A stretch of DNA of 64,000 nucleotides from Bacteroidia bacterium (GCA_033391075.1 JAWPMV010000005.1:62001-126000); one strand, 5' to 3'. Counted from the first letter of the stretch, positions 35,057 through 45,424 are shown. The notes: generated by a model from the sequence alone, not told the origin. Numbers and translations are program-made.

Positions 35057-36970
35057 ATGACGGAATATCTACGCCCTATATTCATCGCTATTCTGGTTCC
35101 GCTTTGCTTTCTCCCTGGAAAAATGTTTGCTCAGCTTACATTTACAGATGCCACGGAAGAAGCTGGAATAAATCATAGTTTTCAGGTTTTTCAAGGAATA
35201 TTTGGAGGCGGTGCAGCTGTTATTGATTTCAATCAGGATGGTTGGGAGGATGTCTTCCTGAGTGGTGGAGCTGGCCCCAATCAGCTTCTCCAGAATATGG
35301 GAGATGGGAGCTTCCAAAATGTAAGTACTCAGGCTGGATTAAATAGCCTGGATGGTTATGTAACCCAGGGAGCAGCAGTGGCTGATGTAAATCGTGATGG
35401 ATGGCCTGATCTATATGTTACTACCATTACCTTCGTTTTCGGAAACACATTCGGTGAGGCACCCAATATCCTCCTGATTAATAATAAAGATGGAACCTTT
35501 TCTGATCAGTCTTTGAGTTTTGGTCTGGTTGAAGGAAGTTTTTCAACCGGAGCATCTTTTGGAGATGTAAATCGTGATGGCTATCCAGATCTATATGTAT
35601 GCAACTACTTTAGCAATTTTGAAGGAAGCCTCGATGAATTCGAAGGCCCATTGGTAAATGGCAACACTTCCCCTGCGGCTGATCTTTTGTACATCAATGT
35701 GGATGGTGAACGATTCGTTGAATCCTCCCAACTTTATGGCATTGAGAGAGCCGGCCTCACTTTTCAAGCCTTATGGACGGACTTCGACAATGATAACGAC
35801 CTTGATATTCTGGTAGCCAATGATTTTGGTGACAGGGAAACCCCCAACCTGGTGTACAGAAATGAATTTCCCCGTGCTGCTTTTACCGAAATAGGAGAAG
35901 CCATGGATTTTGATTACGGAATCAATGGAATGGGATTGGCAGCTGCTGATGTGAATATGGATGGATGGTTGGACTATTTGGTTACCAATATTCAGATTTC
36001 TCCCTTCTTTATTAATGAAGGTCCCGATAAACCCTTTCGTGAGAAATCCTACAATCGGGGCATAGGCTTTAGTACGATCGGCACCAATGATGGGACGAGG
36101 GTCGTTCCCGTAAGCTGGGGAGCCAATTTCTTTGACATCGACCATGACATGGATTCAGATCTCTACATTTCAAATGGATGCCTGAATCCTTCCCTCCTAC
36201 CCAATCCCAATCTCTTTTTGGAAAACCGGGGTGGACTCTATCGTGAATTTGGATTCGAAACCCAAACCAATGACCACTCGATTGGTAGAGGCTCTGTGGT
36301 CTTTGATTATGATAAGGATGGGGACATGGATTTACTGGTTATTAATCAAACCCCCTATCAGGAAGAAAATCCCGAAGATTTCTTTCGCCCCAGTCGCTTG
36401 TACAAAAATGAAAATAACAGCAACTATCATTGGCTAAAAATAAAACTGGAGGGCATAAAATCTGAAACAAGCGGCATCGGTAGTCGAATTGAAGCCCATC
36501 TGGGAGGAGGAGAAATCCTCCTACGGGAAATCTATGGAGGTTCCAGTCATGAATCTCAAAACAGCACAATTGTCCATTTGGGTCTGGGTCCTTACGATAA
36601 AGTCGATTCTTTGGTAATTAAATGGAGTGCTTCGGGTAAACAAGTCTTGCAGAATATACAGGCAGATCGCCTCATCGAGATTGCAGAGGATAGTGAGGAG
36701 TTAAGTTTTCAAACACCCGGATTCGAAATCTATCCAGTCCCTTTCACTGATCAGTTATGGATTGATGTTCCCAGCAAAGATATCGGGAAGACCCTTTTGC
36801 TCAGGCTTTTTGATATACAGGGCCAGGAAATTTATCGAAGGTTAATCCCCAGTACCAAAGCTCTGGGCAATCAGGTTGATATCAGACACCATTTAGCCGC
36901 TGGAATATATGTCGTAAAACTGGAAGGCGAAGGTTTCAATTATAAAACAAAACTCCTGAGAACAAATTAA
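35057..36970 (+). CDS. FG-GAP/VCBS and ASPIC/UnbV surface protein with T9SS tail
   Basis: 637 residues with signal peptide (FAQ, residue 26). Four to six FG-GAP (VCBS) repeats, each with Ca-binding D-x-N-x-D-G motifs: AVIDFNQDGWEDVF, AVADVNRDGWPDLY, SFGDVNRDGYPDLY, FDNDNDLDIL. An ASPIC/UnbV domain at about 475-550 (GIGSRIEAHLGGGE, LREIYGGSSHES). The last ~80 residues are a type IX secretion sorting domain (YPVPFTDQLWIDVPSKD, GIYVVKLEGEGF). It is a secreted or surface beta-propeller. These proteins commonly sit beside SusCD pairs with unknown role. Confidence 0.9.
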   Translation: MTEYLRPIFIAILVPLCFLPGKMFAQLTFTDATEEAGINHSFQVFQGIFGGGAAVIDFNQDGWEDVFLSGGAGPNQLLQNMGDGSFQNVSTQAGLNSLDGYVTQGAAVADVNRDGWPDLYVTTITFVFGNTFGEAPNILLINNKDGTFSDQSLSFGLVEGSFSTGASFGDVNRDGYPDLYVCNYFSNFEGSLDEFEGPLVNGNTSPAADLLYINVDGERFVESSQLYGIERAGLTFQALWTDFDNDNDLDILVANDFGDRETPNLVYRNEFPRAAFTEIGEAMDFDYGINGMGLAAADVNMDGWLDYLVTNIQISPFFINEGPDKPFREKSYNRGIGFSTIGTNDGTRVVPVSWGANFFDIDHDMDSDLYISNGCLNPSLLPNPNLFLENRGGLYREFGFETQTNDHSIGRGSVVFDYDKDGDMDLLVINQTPYQEENPEDFFRPSRLYKNENNSNYHWLKIKLEGIKSETSGIGSRIEAHLGGGEILLREIYGGSSHESQNSTIVHLGLGPYDKVDSLVIKWSASGKQVLQNIQADRLIEIAEDSEELSFQTPGFEIYPVPFTDQLWIDVPSKDIGKTLLLRLFDIQGQEIYRRLIPSTKALGNQVDIRHHLAAGIYVVKLEGEGFNYKTKLLRTN

Positions 36971-37107
36971 TTTTAGTTCATCTTATCATAGGTAATTTAT
37001 GCTCGAAATTGGATAATTTCCATCCAGCTAAATTCATGTCTCTGGTTTATTTTAAATCTGATTCGGTTTACAGCTATTAATCTACTGCACACTACAGCTT
37101 TGCATCA

Positions 37108-38250
37108 ATGAATATAAGTAGCATAGAAACCTTTGTTTTGTCAGATAAGCTAGGGAAGAGTTTCTCATTTTCTCAATGGGAATACAGTGAAAGAAGAATC
37201 TGCATCGTAAAGATTACCACTGATGAAGGCCTGGTAGGTTGGGGAGAAGGCTATGGGCCTGCAGATGTGCTGGCAGCTGGCATAAAACTTTTATGCCCAT
37301 TGCTCATGGGAAAAGATCCCCTGGAGCAGGAAACCCTATGGTTTGAAATGTATCGGAAAACCCTGGATTTTGCCAGAAGAGGGGTTCTGGTAGCCTCAAT
37401 TAGTGCCCTCGATATTGCATTGTGGGACTTGAAAGGCAAAGCTTTGAACTTACCTGTTTGCAAACTCCTGGGAGGGCAATTTCGGGATAAAATTATGCCT
37501 TATGCGACAGGACTCTACTTTACAGAAAGTCCGAACCTGCCAGCAGAATTGGCCGATGAAGCTCGAAGCTATGTAAAGGAAGGATTTAAGGCCATAAAAA
37601 TGAAGGTCGGTTTGTCGGTAAAAGCAGACCTCAGACATGTGCAAATGGTGAGAGAAGCCATAGGTAATGAGATTATGCTCATGGTGGATTCCAATCATGC
37701 CTATTCTCTAAGAGAAGCTGCTGAGCTCGCCCGCCTTATTGAACCCTACAATATTGGATGGTTTGAAGAACCCGTTTCTCCTGAATTCTATCATCACTAT
37801 AAAGAACTAAGGAGTAAAACTAGCATACCCATTGCCGGGGGAGAATGTGAATACCTCCGTTATGGATTTCAAAAACTTTTGCAGAACGATTCTGTAGATA
37901 TTTTACAGGTAGATATATGCGGAGCAGGAGGACTGACAGAGGCTAAGAGAATTGCAGCGCTTGCCAGCACCTATGGAGTTGAAATTATCCCCCATACCTG
38001 GGGTTCGGGCATAGCCTTTCATACGGCTTTACATTTTATTGCCAATCTGGAACCGATTCCAGGTCGCCTGATCAATCCCGATTTTTTTATTGAGTATGAT
38101 CGTACCGAAAATGGCATTCGAGAGCAACTAACTCACCCAGCTATCCAAATGGAAGGAGGCATGATTTCCGTTCCCCAAAAGCCCGGTCTGGGCATTGAAG
38201 TTGATGAGGATATCATTCGATTTTATTCAGATGAAATGCTAATCAATTGA
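37108..38250 (+). CDS. Enolase-superfamily (mandelate racemase/muconate lactonizing) enzyme
   Basis: 380 residues. The N-terminal capping domain is followed by an eight-stranded barrel with all metal and base residues: KAIKMKVG (Lys164-x-Lys166), Asp194 in LMVDSNHAYS, Glu220 in GWFEEPV, Glu246 in AGGECEYL, Asp269 and His296 in IIPHTWGS. The Lys and Asp-His pair place it in the mandelate racemase subgroup, which includes sugar-acid dehydratases such as galactonate and rhamnonate dehydratases. Here it probably dehydrates or epimerises a hexonic or related acid. It ends 3 bp before the sulfatase start. Confidence 0.92.
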   Translation: MNISSIETFVLSDKLGKSFSFSQWEYSERRICIVKITTDEGLVGWGEGYGPADVLAAGIKLLCPLLMGKDPLEQETLWFEMYRKTLDFARRGVLVASISALDIALWDLKGKALNLPVCKLLGGQFRDKIMPYATGLYFTESPNLPAELADEARSYVKEGFKAIKMKVGLSVKADLRHVQMVREAIGNEIMLMVDSNHAYSLREAAELARLIEPYNIGWFEEPVSPEFYHHYKELRSKTSIPIAGGECEYLRYGFQKLLQNDSVDILQVDICGAGGLTEAKRIAALASTYGVEIIPHTWGSGIAFHTALHFIANLEPIPGRLINPDFFIEYDRTENGIREQLTHPAIQMEGGMISVPQKPGLGIEVDEDIIRFYSDEMLIN

Positions 38251-38253
38251 GGG

Positions 38254-39912
38254 ATGATGGCTATTCAAACATACTTTGCGATCAAGGATTTGGGGGAAAG
38301 AAAAATCTTATTTCTTGTTCTGCTTTTTTCCCTGCTTTTCTCACAAATCCTGTCGAAAACTCCCGCTTCCGACAAGCCCAATGTTTTGATGATCATGATA
38401 GATGATCTCAATGATTGTATTGAAGGAATGAGTGGGCACCGACAAAGTATCAGTCCTCATATTAAGAAACTGGCTGATTCAGGCGTCTTCTTTAAACAAG
38501 CCTATACCAATGCTCCGATGTGCGGTCCTTCTCGTGCCAGCTTGTTCACCGGAATTTATCCTCATCATTCCAGAAACTTCTTCCAGGCTCCCTGGTTCAA
38601 AAATGAAGTGCTCAATAATAGTCGAACCATCATGGAGCAATTTAAGGATGCAGGCTATGGGGTTTACGGAACGGGGAAAATTATGCACCACAATCAAGAG
38701 CATCTTTGGACTGAGTTTGAAAATCCGGCCGATTATGGACCATCTCCCTTCAATGGAAAGGAAAGAGTCCCCCACCCCGATGTTCCAGCTCCCTTTTTTG
38801 ACATCGGATGGGTAGATGGTTCCCTTGGTCCTTTTGTAAATCTGGAAGGGAGAAAGGATCAGGCAGGGAAAGCACTTCTATGGACCACCGGAAATGGAAA
38901 CAACATTCCCTACAAAGAAATGAGATACCGAAATGATGAGGATCGAGACCCTACACCTGATGAGGTAAATGCCAATTGGGCAGCGAATATGATTCGAAAT
39001 TTCTCTAAAAATAAGTCCGATCAAGCTTTTTTTCTTGCAGTAGGCTTTTTAAGACCTCACACTCCCTTGCTTGCTCCTCAAAAATATTTTGACCGTTTCC
39101 CACTCGATGAAATTGAATTGGCTACTATAAAAGAAGGAGATTCAGATGACACCCATTTGAATGTCGCATATAAAGGAGATGTATTCACCTTAAGATTTGG
39201 GAGGGAAATGCATGAAGCAATAAGCAAGGCTTATGGAGGTAGAGAAATGGGATTAAAAAAGTGGACGCAGGCCTATTTGGCTTGTGTGGCTGCAGTAGAT
39301 GACAATGTAGGGACGGTAATGGATGCGCTCAACAATTCTCCTCTTAAAGAAAACACCATCGTCATATTGGCAAGTGATCATGGCTTTCATATGGGAGAAA
39401 AAGCCTATCTCTATAAAAACTCTCTCTGGGAAGAAAGTACACGCATCCCTCTGATAATGCGAGTCCCAAATATGACAAAAGCAGGAAGCAGGATTGAGCA
39501 AAGTATTTCCCTTATCGATGTATATCCTACCCTAATTGAACTCTGCAATTTGCCAAATGAAACAAAAAAGAATTCGAAAGGGCATGCTCTGGACGGAAGG
39601 AGTTTGCTTCCCTTGTTAAAAAATCCTAAGACCACATCCTGGAAGAATAAGCCTGCCTTGACTGTAGTTTATGCCGGACCTGAGTATCTGAATGATCCTG
39701 CAAAACAGCACTATGCTTTGAGGTCCAATCGCTATAGATACATCCTTTATAATAATGGACAGGAAGAACTCTACGATCACAAAAAAGACCCTTTTGAATG
39801 GGCCAACATAGCCCACAAAAAGAAAAAAAGACGCAAGCTATTTCGACAAGAAATTCAAGCCTACTTTAAAGAAAATAAATTGGGCGCTCTTGAGAACCTG
39901 CAGCTCCCATAA
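38254..39912 (+). CDS. Exported sulfatase, Cys-type, iduronate-2-sulfatase-like
   Basis: 552 residues. Signal-like hydrophobic helix at 18-34. The S1 sulfatase core starts PNVLMIMIDDLNDC with metal ligands Asp50 and Asp51, and carries the formylglycine motif CGPSR (Cys90) in APMCGPSRASLFTG. Further motifs: GYGVYGTGKIMHH, AVGFLRPHTPLLAP, ILASDHGFHMGEK. Needs a formylglycine-generating enzyme, absent from this window. The sequence resembles the iduronate-2-sulfatase-like group (S1_7), suggesting a sulfated uronic or hexosamine unit. It is the third gene after SusCD on the same strand. Confidence 0.93.
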   Translation: MMAIQTYFAIKDLGERKILFLVLLFSLLFSQILSKTPASDKPNVLMIMIDDLNDCIEGMSGHRQSISPHIKKLADSGVFFKQAYTNAPMCGPSRASLFTGIYPHHSRNFFQAPWFKNEVLNNSRTIMEQFKDAGYGVYGTGKIMHHNQEHLWTEFENPADYGPSPFNGKERVPHPDVPAPFFDIGWVDGSLGPFVNLEGRKDQAGKALLWTTGNGNNIPYKEMRYRNDEDRDPTPDEVNANWAANMIRNFSKNKSDQAFFLAVGFLRPHTPLLAPQKYFDRFPLDEIELATIKEGDSDDTHLNVAYKGDVFTLRFGREMHEAISKAYGGREMGLKKWTQAYLACVAAVDDNVGTVMDALNNSPLKENTIVILASDHGFHMGEKAYLYKNSLWEESTRIPLIMRVPNMTKAGSRIEQSISLIDVYPTLIELCNLPNETKKNSKGHALDGRSLLPLLKNPKTTSWKNKPALTVVYAGPEYLNDPAKQHYALRSNRYRYILYNNGQEELYDHKKDPFEWANIAHKKKKRRKLFRQEIQAYFKENKLGALENLQLP

Positions 39913-39924
39913 ATACAGGAAAAA

Positions 39925-42822
39925 ATGATGGACTACCGTACTAGCATATTCTTAGCCCTTATCATCTGTCTTATGACATGCTCCCTGTTTTCTCAGGAAG
40001 AAAGAAGTCTCTCCCTGGACGGAGCTTGGGAAATCATTTTTGATGAACATAATGAAGGGCGAGAAGCTGACTGGATGAAGGACAAAATATTTTCCAATCA
40101 TGCTTCTAAGGAATTCATTCAGCTTCCAATCGCCTGGGAAACCATTAAGCAAGACTATGAAGGAGTCGCTTTTTATCGCAAGGAATTTGAAGTGCCAGCA
40201 GACTGGGAAAACAAACTTATTCGTCTGCACTTTGGCGCGGTAAACTACCTCTCCGAAGTATGGATCAATGATGAAGTAGTTGGCTACCATGAAGGAGGAT
40301 TTAGTCCTTTTGAATTTCGGGTAGATGAAATGATTAAGGTGGGTGAAAAGAATGTCGTAACCCTACGAGTTGTCGGGCCTCTGTTTTTATCCGATAAAGA
40401 AATCGACGGGATGAAAGCTCTTGAAACTCCTCAATGGAGAGGAGGTATCTCCGGAGGGATTTGGCAATCTGTACAGCTTTTGGCCAGCGAGCAATTGTAT
40501 ATAGATGACGTATATATCCAACCCAATATCCAGAACAATACGGCCAGCATTCAAGTACTGCTTGATTATACAGGAATTCAGAATAAAAATATAGAGCTGC
40601 AACTCAACATTTATGAGGTTAATGAAAGCAGTGAAGTAGGACTTCACAAGGAAATTTGGGAGCTTCATTCAGGTAAAAATCAGCACAGCTGGACCCTGCC
40701 TATTCCCAAGTCCCATTATTGGTCTCCGGATGATCCTTTCTTATATCGCTTGGAAGTCACTACCCATATTGATGGGGAAATGGCAGATAGTTGGTCCGGA
40801 AGATTCGGCATGCGAGCCTTGACTATCAAAGACAAAGATTTCTATCTGAATGGAAAGAAAATTTACCTCAAAGCCTCTTTTTTCGAAGGACTCTATCCCA
40901 ATGGAATTGCACATCCCGACTCCAAAGAGATGATCCGGAAGGAAATTCAAATGGCCAAGGATGCAGGTTTTAATTTGATTCGACCCTGGAGGAGGCCACC
41001 GGTTCCACTTTGGTTGGATTTGGCGGATGAAATGGGAGTTCTGGTTGTAGGCAGTCCCGCACTTGAATGCATGCAACTCCCCTTCTCTACTCCCTATTTG
41101 CCTATGCGAGTAGAAAATGAAGTCAGACAAGCCATTCTCCGCGACCGAAACCGAGCCTGTATTATTCAATGGGAATTATTCAACGAACTCCATCGACCTG
41201 TACTAAAGCAAATGATGCGGCCTATGGCCATGCTTGCCCGTGAACTAGACCCTAGTCGTCTTATCCTCGATGAGTCAGGTGGTTGGGCATTTGGAGCAAA
41301 TATGTATCTCCCCTATGAATACGAAGCCACAAAATTCAATGATATCCACAATTATCCGGGACCATTTATCAATAAGGACCGCTATGATGGATATTTATCG
41401 ATTGGTATGACTGAAGAAGAAAAGAAAAGGGCAGGATATACGGCCCGGACACCAGGTAGAAATGTCCTTCCCGGACTCATGTCTTATGTTTCTGAATTAG
41501 GCTACGGGAGTTTGCCGGATTTGACGGTCAATAATGAAAAATTTGCACAAGTGGGCAATCCGCTTACTCCCGCTTTTCGCTATCACAAACGACTTCATGA
41601 AGGTCAAGTAAGAATACTGGAGGAAAGTAATTTCAAATACCTCTATCCGGATATGCAGAAATTCTACCTGGAACAACAGCTCATTCACGGAACGGCTAAT
41701 AAGCGAATGATAGAAGCAGTCCGAGCAAACCCTGAAGTGGATGGATATTGTATCCATGCATTGGTGGCAGGAGATTGGATCATGGGAGCGGGCTTGATGG
41801 ATTTATGGCGAAATCCTAAATCCTATGCCTATGAAGGAACCAAAGCAGCAAATCAGCCCCGGATACTGAGTATCAGAAGTATTCCACGAAACATTTATGC
41901 TGAAAAAGGAAGTAAAATCGAAATAATCGGAATCAATGAGAAAAATGAGATAGCAACTGATTTATGTATAGAAGTGCTTTCAGAGAAAGGGAAAAAGGTG
42001 TATTCCCAAAAGCTTGAAAAAAACTGGGAGGAAGGAGTCTCTACTTTATTTAATCATAGCCTAAACAGCTCCAGAATGAAAGGGAGCTATCAAATAAAAG
42101 CTAAAATTCTCGATTCGGATGGGAATCTACTGGCAGAAAATTCAACTCCTATAGACGTATTTCGATCCAAAGACCTCCAAAGCAAAAATAAAGAAGTCCT
42201 CATTCACGATGAACAGGGTAATCTGAGTCGTTTTCTAGAGCAGAGAAATATTACCCTTTCCGAACTTAACAGCTCTAGCTCCATTTCTCTGCCTCTTCTT
42301 GTAAGTGGAAATCCGGCAAACTTTGAGGATGCCCTACTGGAGCAGATTTTACAACACAGCAAAAAAGGTGGGAAAACGGTTTTTATCGAAGGCTTTGCAA
42401 ATGCATTTCAGGAAGAGAATTCAAAATTTCCCTTCCAGGCCAGGGTTCATCCATCTGTTGGGCTTTGGACCTGTATTCCTCACCTGATTCGAGAACATCC
42501 CATTTTCAAGGGTTTGCCTTCAAATGAAATGATGAAAGACATTTACGAGAACGTTTGGGCAAATAGAACCCTGCGTAACCTTAAAGCTGAAGATGGAAAG
42601 TTGAATGTGCTAGTAGGTTCTATGGGATTTGATTGGTTCTCACGTGAACATAAAATGCACTATTCTGGTCCGGGAGAAGAATGGTGGGGTTCAGATGTTG
42701 CAGAGCTAAGTTATGGCAAAGGGAGTATCATATTCTCCCAACTGAGACTGGTAGAGCATCTGGGAAAAGATCCTGTGGCTGATAAGATTTTACTCAATCT
42801 ACTCAACTACCTGACTCCTTAA
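39925..42822 (+). CDS. GH2-family glycosidase with C-terminal GATase-like domain
   Basis: 965 residues. Signal peptide to FSQ (residue 23). GH2 layout: sugar-binding jelly roll (GAVNYLSEVWINDEVVGYHE), Ig-like domain (SGRFGMRALTIKDKDFYLNG), TIM barrel with acid/base Glu421 in QWELFNELHRP and candidate nucleophile Glu524 in SYVSELGYGS. The last ~220 residues (VLIHDEQGNLSRFLE to the end) contain HPIFKGLPSNEM and look like the glutamine-amidotransferase-like fold that some GH2/GH42 enzymes carry, probably non-catalytic. Activity is likely beta-galactosidase, beta-glucuronidase or mannosidase type. ATG at 39928 is also possible. Confidence 0.9.
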   Translation: MMDYRTSIFLALIICLMTCSLFSQEERSLSLDGAWEIIFDEHNEGREADWMKDKIFSNHASKEFIQLPIAWETIKQDYEGVAFYRKEFEVPADWENKLIRLHFGAVNYLSEVWINDEVVGYHEGGFSPFEFRVDEMIKVGEKNVVTLRVVGPLFLSDKEIDGMKALETPQWRGGISGGIWQSVQLLASEQLYIDDVYIQPNIQNNTASIQVLLDYTGIQNKNIELQLNIYEVNESSEVGLHKEIWELHSGKNQHSWTLPIPKSHYWSPDDPFLYRLEVTTHIDGEMADSWSGRFGMRALTIKDKDFYLNGKKIYLKASFFEGLYPNGIAHPDSKEMIRKEIQMAKDAGFNLIRPWRRPPVPLWLDLADEMGVLVVGSPALECMQLPFSTPYLPMRVENEVRQAILRDRNRACIIQWELFNELHRPVLKQMMRPMAMLARELDPSRLILDESGGWAFGANMYLPYEYEATKFNDIHNYPGPFINKDRYDGYLSIGMTEEEKKRAGYTARTPGRNVLPGLMSYVSELGYGSLPDLTVNNEKFAQVGNPLTPAFRYHKRLHEGQVRILEESNFKYLYPDMQKFYLEQQLIHGTANKRMIEAVRANPEVDGYCIHALVAGDWIMGAGLMDLWRNPKSYAYEGTKAANQPRILSIRSIPRNIYAEKGSKIEIIGINEKNEIATDLCIEVLSEKGKKVYSQKLEKNWEEGVSTLFNHSLNSSRMKGSYQIKAKILDSDGNLLAENSTPIDVFRSKDLQSKNKEVLIHDEQGNLSRFLEQRNITLSELNSSSSISLPLLVSGNPANFEDALLEQILQHSKKGGKTVFIEGFANAFQEENSKFPFQARVHPSVGLWTCIPHLIREHPIFKGLPSNEMMKDIYENVWANRTLRNLKAEDGKLNVLVGSMGFDWFSREHKMHYSGPGEEWWGSDVAELSYGKGSIIFSQLRLVEHLGKDPVADKILLNLLNYLTP

Positions 42823-42862
42823 GGAAAATCTGTTTCATTCTTTATACTCAACATTCTCAGGT

Positions 42863-45424
42863 ATGTCCATCAAATCCCAAAGGCTATTTCTCCTGCTTTT
42901 TTTATTGGCTATTCTTCCAGCTAAGATCCTCTTTTCCCAAACTGCAAAAGGTATTTGGACGAAGATGCTCCCTCTTGAAGAGCAAAATCCTGTTTGGAAA
43001 GCTCATTGGATATGGGTAGATGAAAGCAAGGGATATGATGTCATCCTTGCAAGAAAGACTTTTGAATTGGAGCAAGAAGAAAAGAAGGCCCGCTTGTATA
43101 TTTCTGCAAGTTCAATTTATCGCCTATATGTAAACGGAAAATATGTAGCCCGGGGGCCTGCCCGTTCCGCCCCACACCACCAGTATGTAGATGCCTGGGA
43201 GATCGCCGAGTTTCTTCAGAAAGGCAAAAACACCCTGGCCGTAAGGGTACATAGTCAACAAAACAAACATTCCTATCATGACGAAGGAAGGGCCGGTTTA
43301 TTTGTTCAATTGGAAATGGCTGCAAAAACCCTGATTTCAGATAAAAGTTGGAGAGTCTCTGCGGATCTTTCCTGGGATTCCAAGACACCCAAAATTAGCC
43401 GTTTTCAACAGATAGTTACGGATCGGGTAGATTTCAGGGAATATGCACATGGGTGGCATATGTCTGACTTTGACGATGGAAAATGGGAATATGCGACTCC
43501 TTTGATGCGAAATGTGGGTTGGCCCAGTCCTCCCAAAGATGCAGATCCCATTCCCCTCACTCCTCCCTGGACTTCTCTTTTATTGCGAGACCTTCCTTAT
43601 TTAAGGGAGAAGAAGCAAATAGCCATAGTTCCCATTCAGGCTTCATATGTCAGCAGAGAAGAAATTGATCAAGGAGTAAATCTGGATCGGAGTCTGGACA
43701 AAAGAATTAAGAAACAATGGGAATCCTATGCCAGGCAGCAATCTTCACTGGAAATTTCGACTCCGCACGAAAAGGGATCATTCTTTATCCTTTTTGATCT
43801 GGGAAGTTTAAAAAATGGTAGCCCTCAGTTGGAGATTGAGGGGGAAGCAGGTACAGAAATAAGCATATTATGTGCACCCTTTTTGGTAGATGAGGTTTTT
43901 TCTCATAAGGTGGTTTTCTCTGATTTTGAAGACAAGATCATTTTATCAGGCAAAAGGGATAGCTGGGAAGCTACTTATTTTAAACCGGCTCGGTATATGG
44001 GAATTTTGATTCCAGCTTCTTCAGCCCCTGTCAATATCCATTATGCTGGTATTCGATATATAGAATATCCCTTCGAACGTAAGGGCCACATCCGTTCCCC
44101 TCAGGCTCCCTGGATTCAGGCCTATATGGATGCTACCGATCGTACCATCAAAGCCTGTACGACTGATGGATATACCGACAATTATCGAGAAAGACGTCAG
44201 TATGCGCAAACAGGCTACTATGGGGCTATGGGAAATTACTGGCTCTTTGGGGATCATGAACTTCAAAGAAGGTATTTGGTTCAGGTTGCTCAGGAACAGG
44301 ATGCAAACGGAATCATGCCTGCTTATGCACCTCTGGCCGCGGATGATTTTATGATTATCCTGGATTCCAACTGTCTTTGGATTCGTAGCCTGAGAAACTA
44401 CCTGCTCTACTCCGGTGATTATGAGACAGCCAGACACTTGCTTCCTGCTGCCCATAAACTTATGGATCTCTTACACAGCTATACCAATGAGCTTGGGATG
44501 ATCAACAATCCCCCTTACCCTTATTGGTTGGATCACGCACAAATTGATCGGAGAGGGGCCAATTTCACCCTCAATGGGCATTACTTAGGAGCATTGGAAG
44601 ATTTTGTGGAAGTGCTGAACTGGATTGGCGTAAGGGATCTTCAAACCTATGAAGATAGAGCCCAAAAACTGAGGACTTCTCTTTCTACTGAACTATGGGA
44701 TCATGAGCAGGCTTTGTTTTCAGATGCATATATCGATGGTGGCATTTCCAAACGATTTTCAGAACATACACAGGCCATGGCGCTTAGCCTGAACCTGGGT
44801 TCACAAAATCAAAGAGAGCAAGTAATTGCAAAAATTTTGGAAGAGGACAAGCTCAATTATGTAAATCGTGAATCGGGTATGACCATGGTTACACCGGCCA
44901 TGTCCTATTTCCTCCATAAAGGTCTCTGTGAAAATGGATACATAGATGAATCATTCGACTTGTTTCGTCGACGGTTTGATAAAATGCTTGCTCCTGAGGG
45001 GAACCAAAGTCTTTGGGAAGAATGGTGGCTGGATGCTACAGGAAGGAGTGGTGAAAAAAGGAAAACTTCCCGAAGCGATGCCCAAACAGAAAGTGCCTTT
45101 CCCCCTGCCCTATTTGCTGAATACCTTTTAGGACTGAATCCAACAGAACCGGGCATGAAGGAAATACTCATTCATTTACCTAAAACTTCCCTGGAAAATA
45201 TTGAAGCTGAAATCCCTTCGCCTGAGGGTACATTAAAACTCTCATGGCAGTTAGGGCAAGAAGAAGGCAAGCTGATGCTGGAAATACCGGGAGAGATGCA
45301 AATCAAACTGGAGCCTGAAAGTTTTGGGGAAGAAGTTTTAAGGAAAATGAGGATAAATGGGAAAGCACTTAAAGGCGGGAATTTCCCTCTTCTTTCGGCC
45401 GGAAACTATGAGATTTCATTTTAG
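42863..45424 (+). CDS. GH78-like (alpha-L-rhamnosidase-related) glycosidase
   Basis: 853 residues with signal peptide (LFSQ, residue 26). N-terminal carbohydrate-binding-like region (IYRLYVNGKYVARGP, HQYVDAWEI) typical of GH78, then an (alpha/alpha)6 barrel from about 405: RTIKACTTDGYTDNYRERR contains Glu443 at the position of the GH78 general acid, followed by YGAMGNYWLFGDHELQR and AFPPALFAEYLLG. The usual GH78 'CPQR..R..WTGD' wording is replaced, so a relative with another specificity (e.g. uronic or rhamnose-like) is possible. It starts 41 bp after the GH2 stop. Confidence 0.82.
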   Translation: MSIKSQRLFLLLFLLAILPAKILFSQTAKGIWTKMLPLEEQNPVWKAHWIWVDESKGYDVILARKTFELEQEEKKARLYISASSIYRLYVNGKYVARGPARSAPHHQYVDAWEIAEFLQKGKNTLAVRVHSQQNKHSYHDEGRAGLFVQLEMAAKTLISDKSWRVSADLSWDSKTPKISRFQQIVTDRVDFREYAHGWHMSDFDDGKWEYATPLMRNVGWPSPPKDADPIPLTPPWTSLLLRDLPYLREKKQIAIVPIQASYVSREEIDQGVNLDRSLDKRIKKQWESYARQQSSLEISTPHEKGSFFILFDLGSLKNGSPQLEIEGEAGTEISILCAPFLVDEVFSHKVVFSDFEDKIILSGKRDSWEATYFKPARYMGILIPASSAPVNIHYAGIRYIEYPFERKGHIRSPQAPWIQAYMDATDRTIKACTTDGYTDNYRERRQYAQTGYYGAMGNYWLFGDHELQRRYLVQVAQEQDANGIMPAYAPLAADDFMIILDSNCLWIRSLRNYLLYSGDYETARHLLPAAHKLMDLLHSYTNELGMINNPPYPYWLDHAQIDRRGANFTLNGHYLGALEDFVEVLNWIGVRDLQTYEDRAQKLRTSLSTELWDHEQALFSDAYIDGGISKRFSEHTQAMALSLNLGSQNQREQVIAKILEEDKLNYVNRESGMTMVTPAMSYFLHKGLCENGYIDESFDLFRRRFDKMLAPEGNQSLWEEWWLDATGRSGEKRKTSRSDAQTESAFPPALFAEYLLGLNPTEPGMKEILIHLPKTSLENIEAEIPSPEGTLKLSWQLGQEEGKLMLEIPGEMQIKLEPESFGEEVLRKMRINGKALKGGNFPLLSAGNYEISF

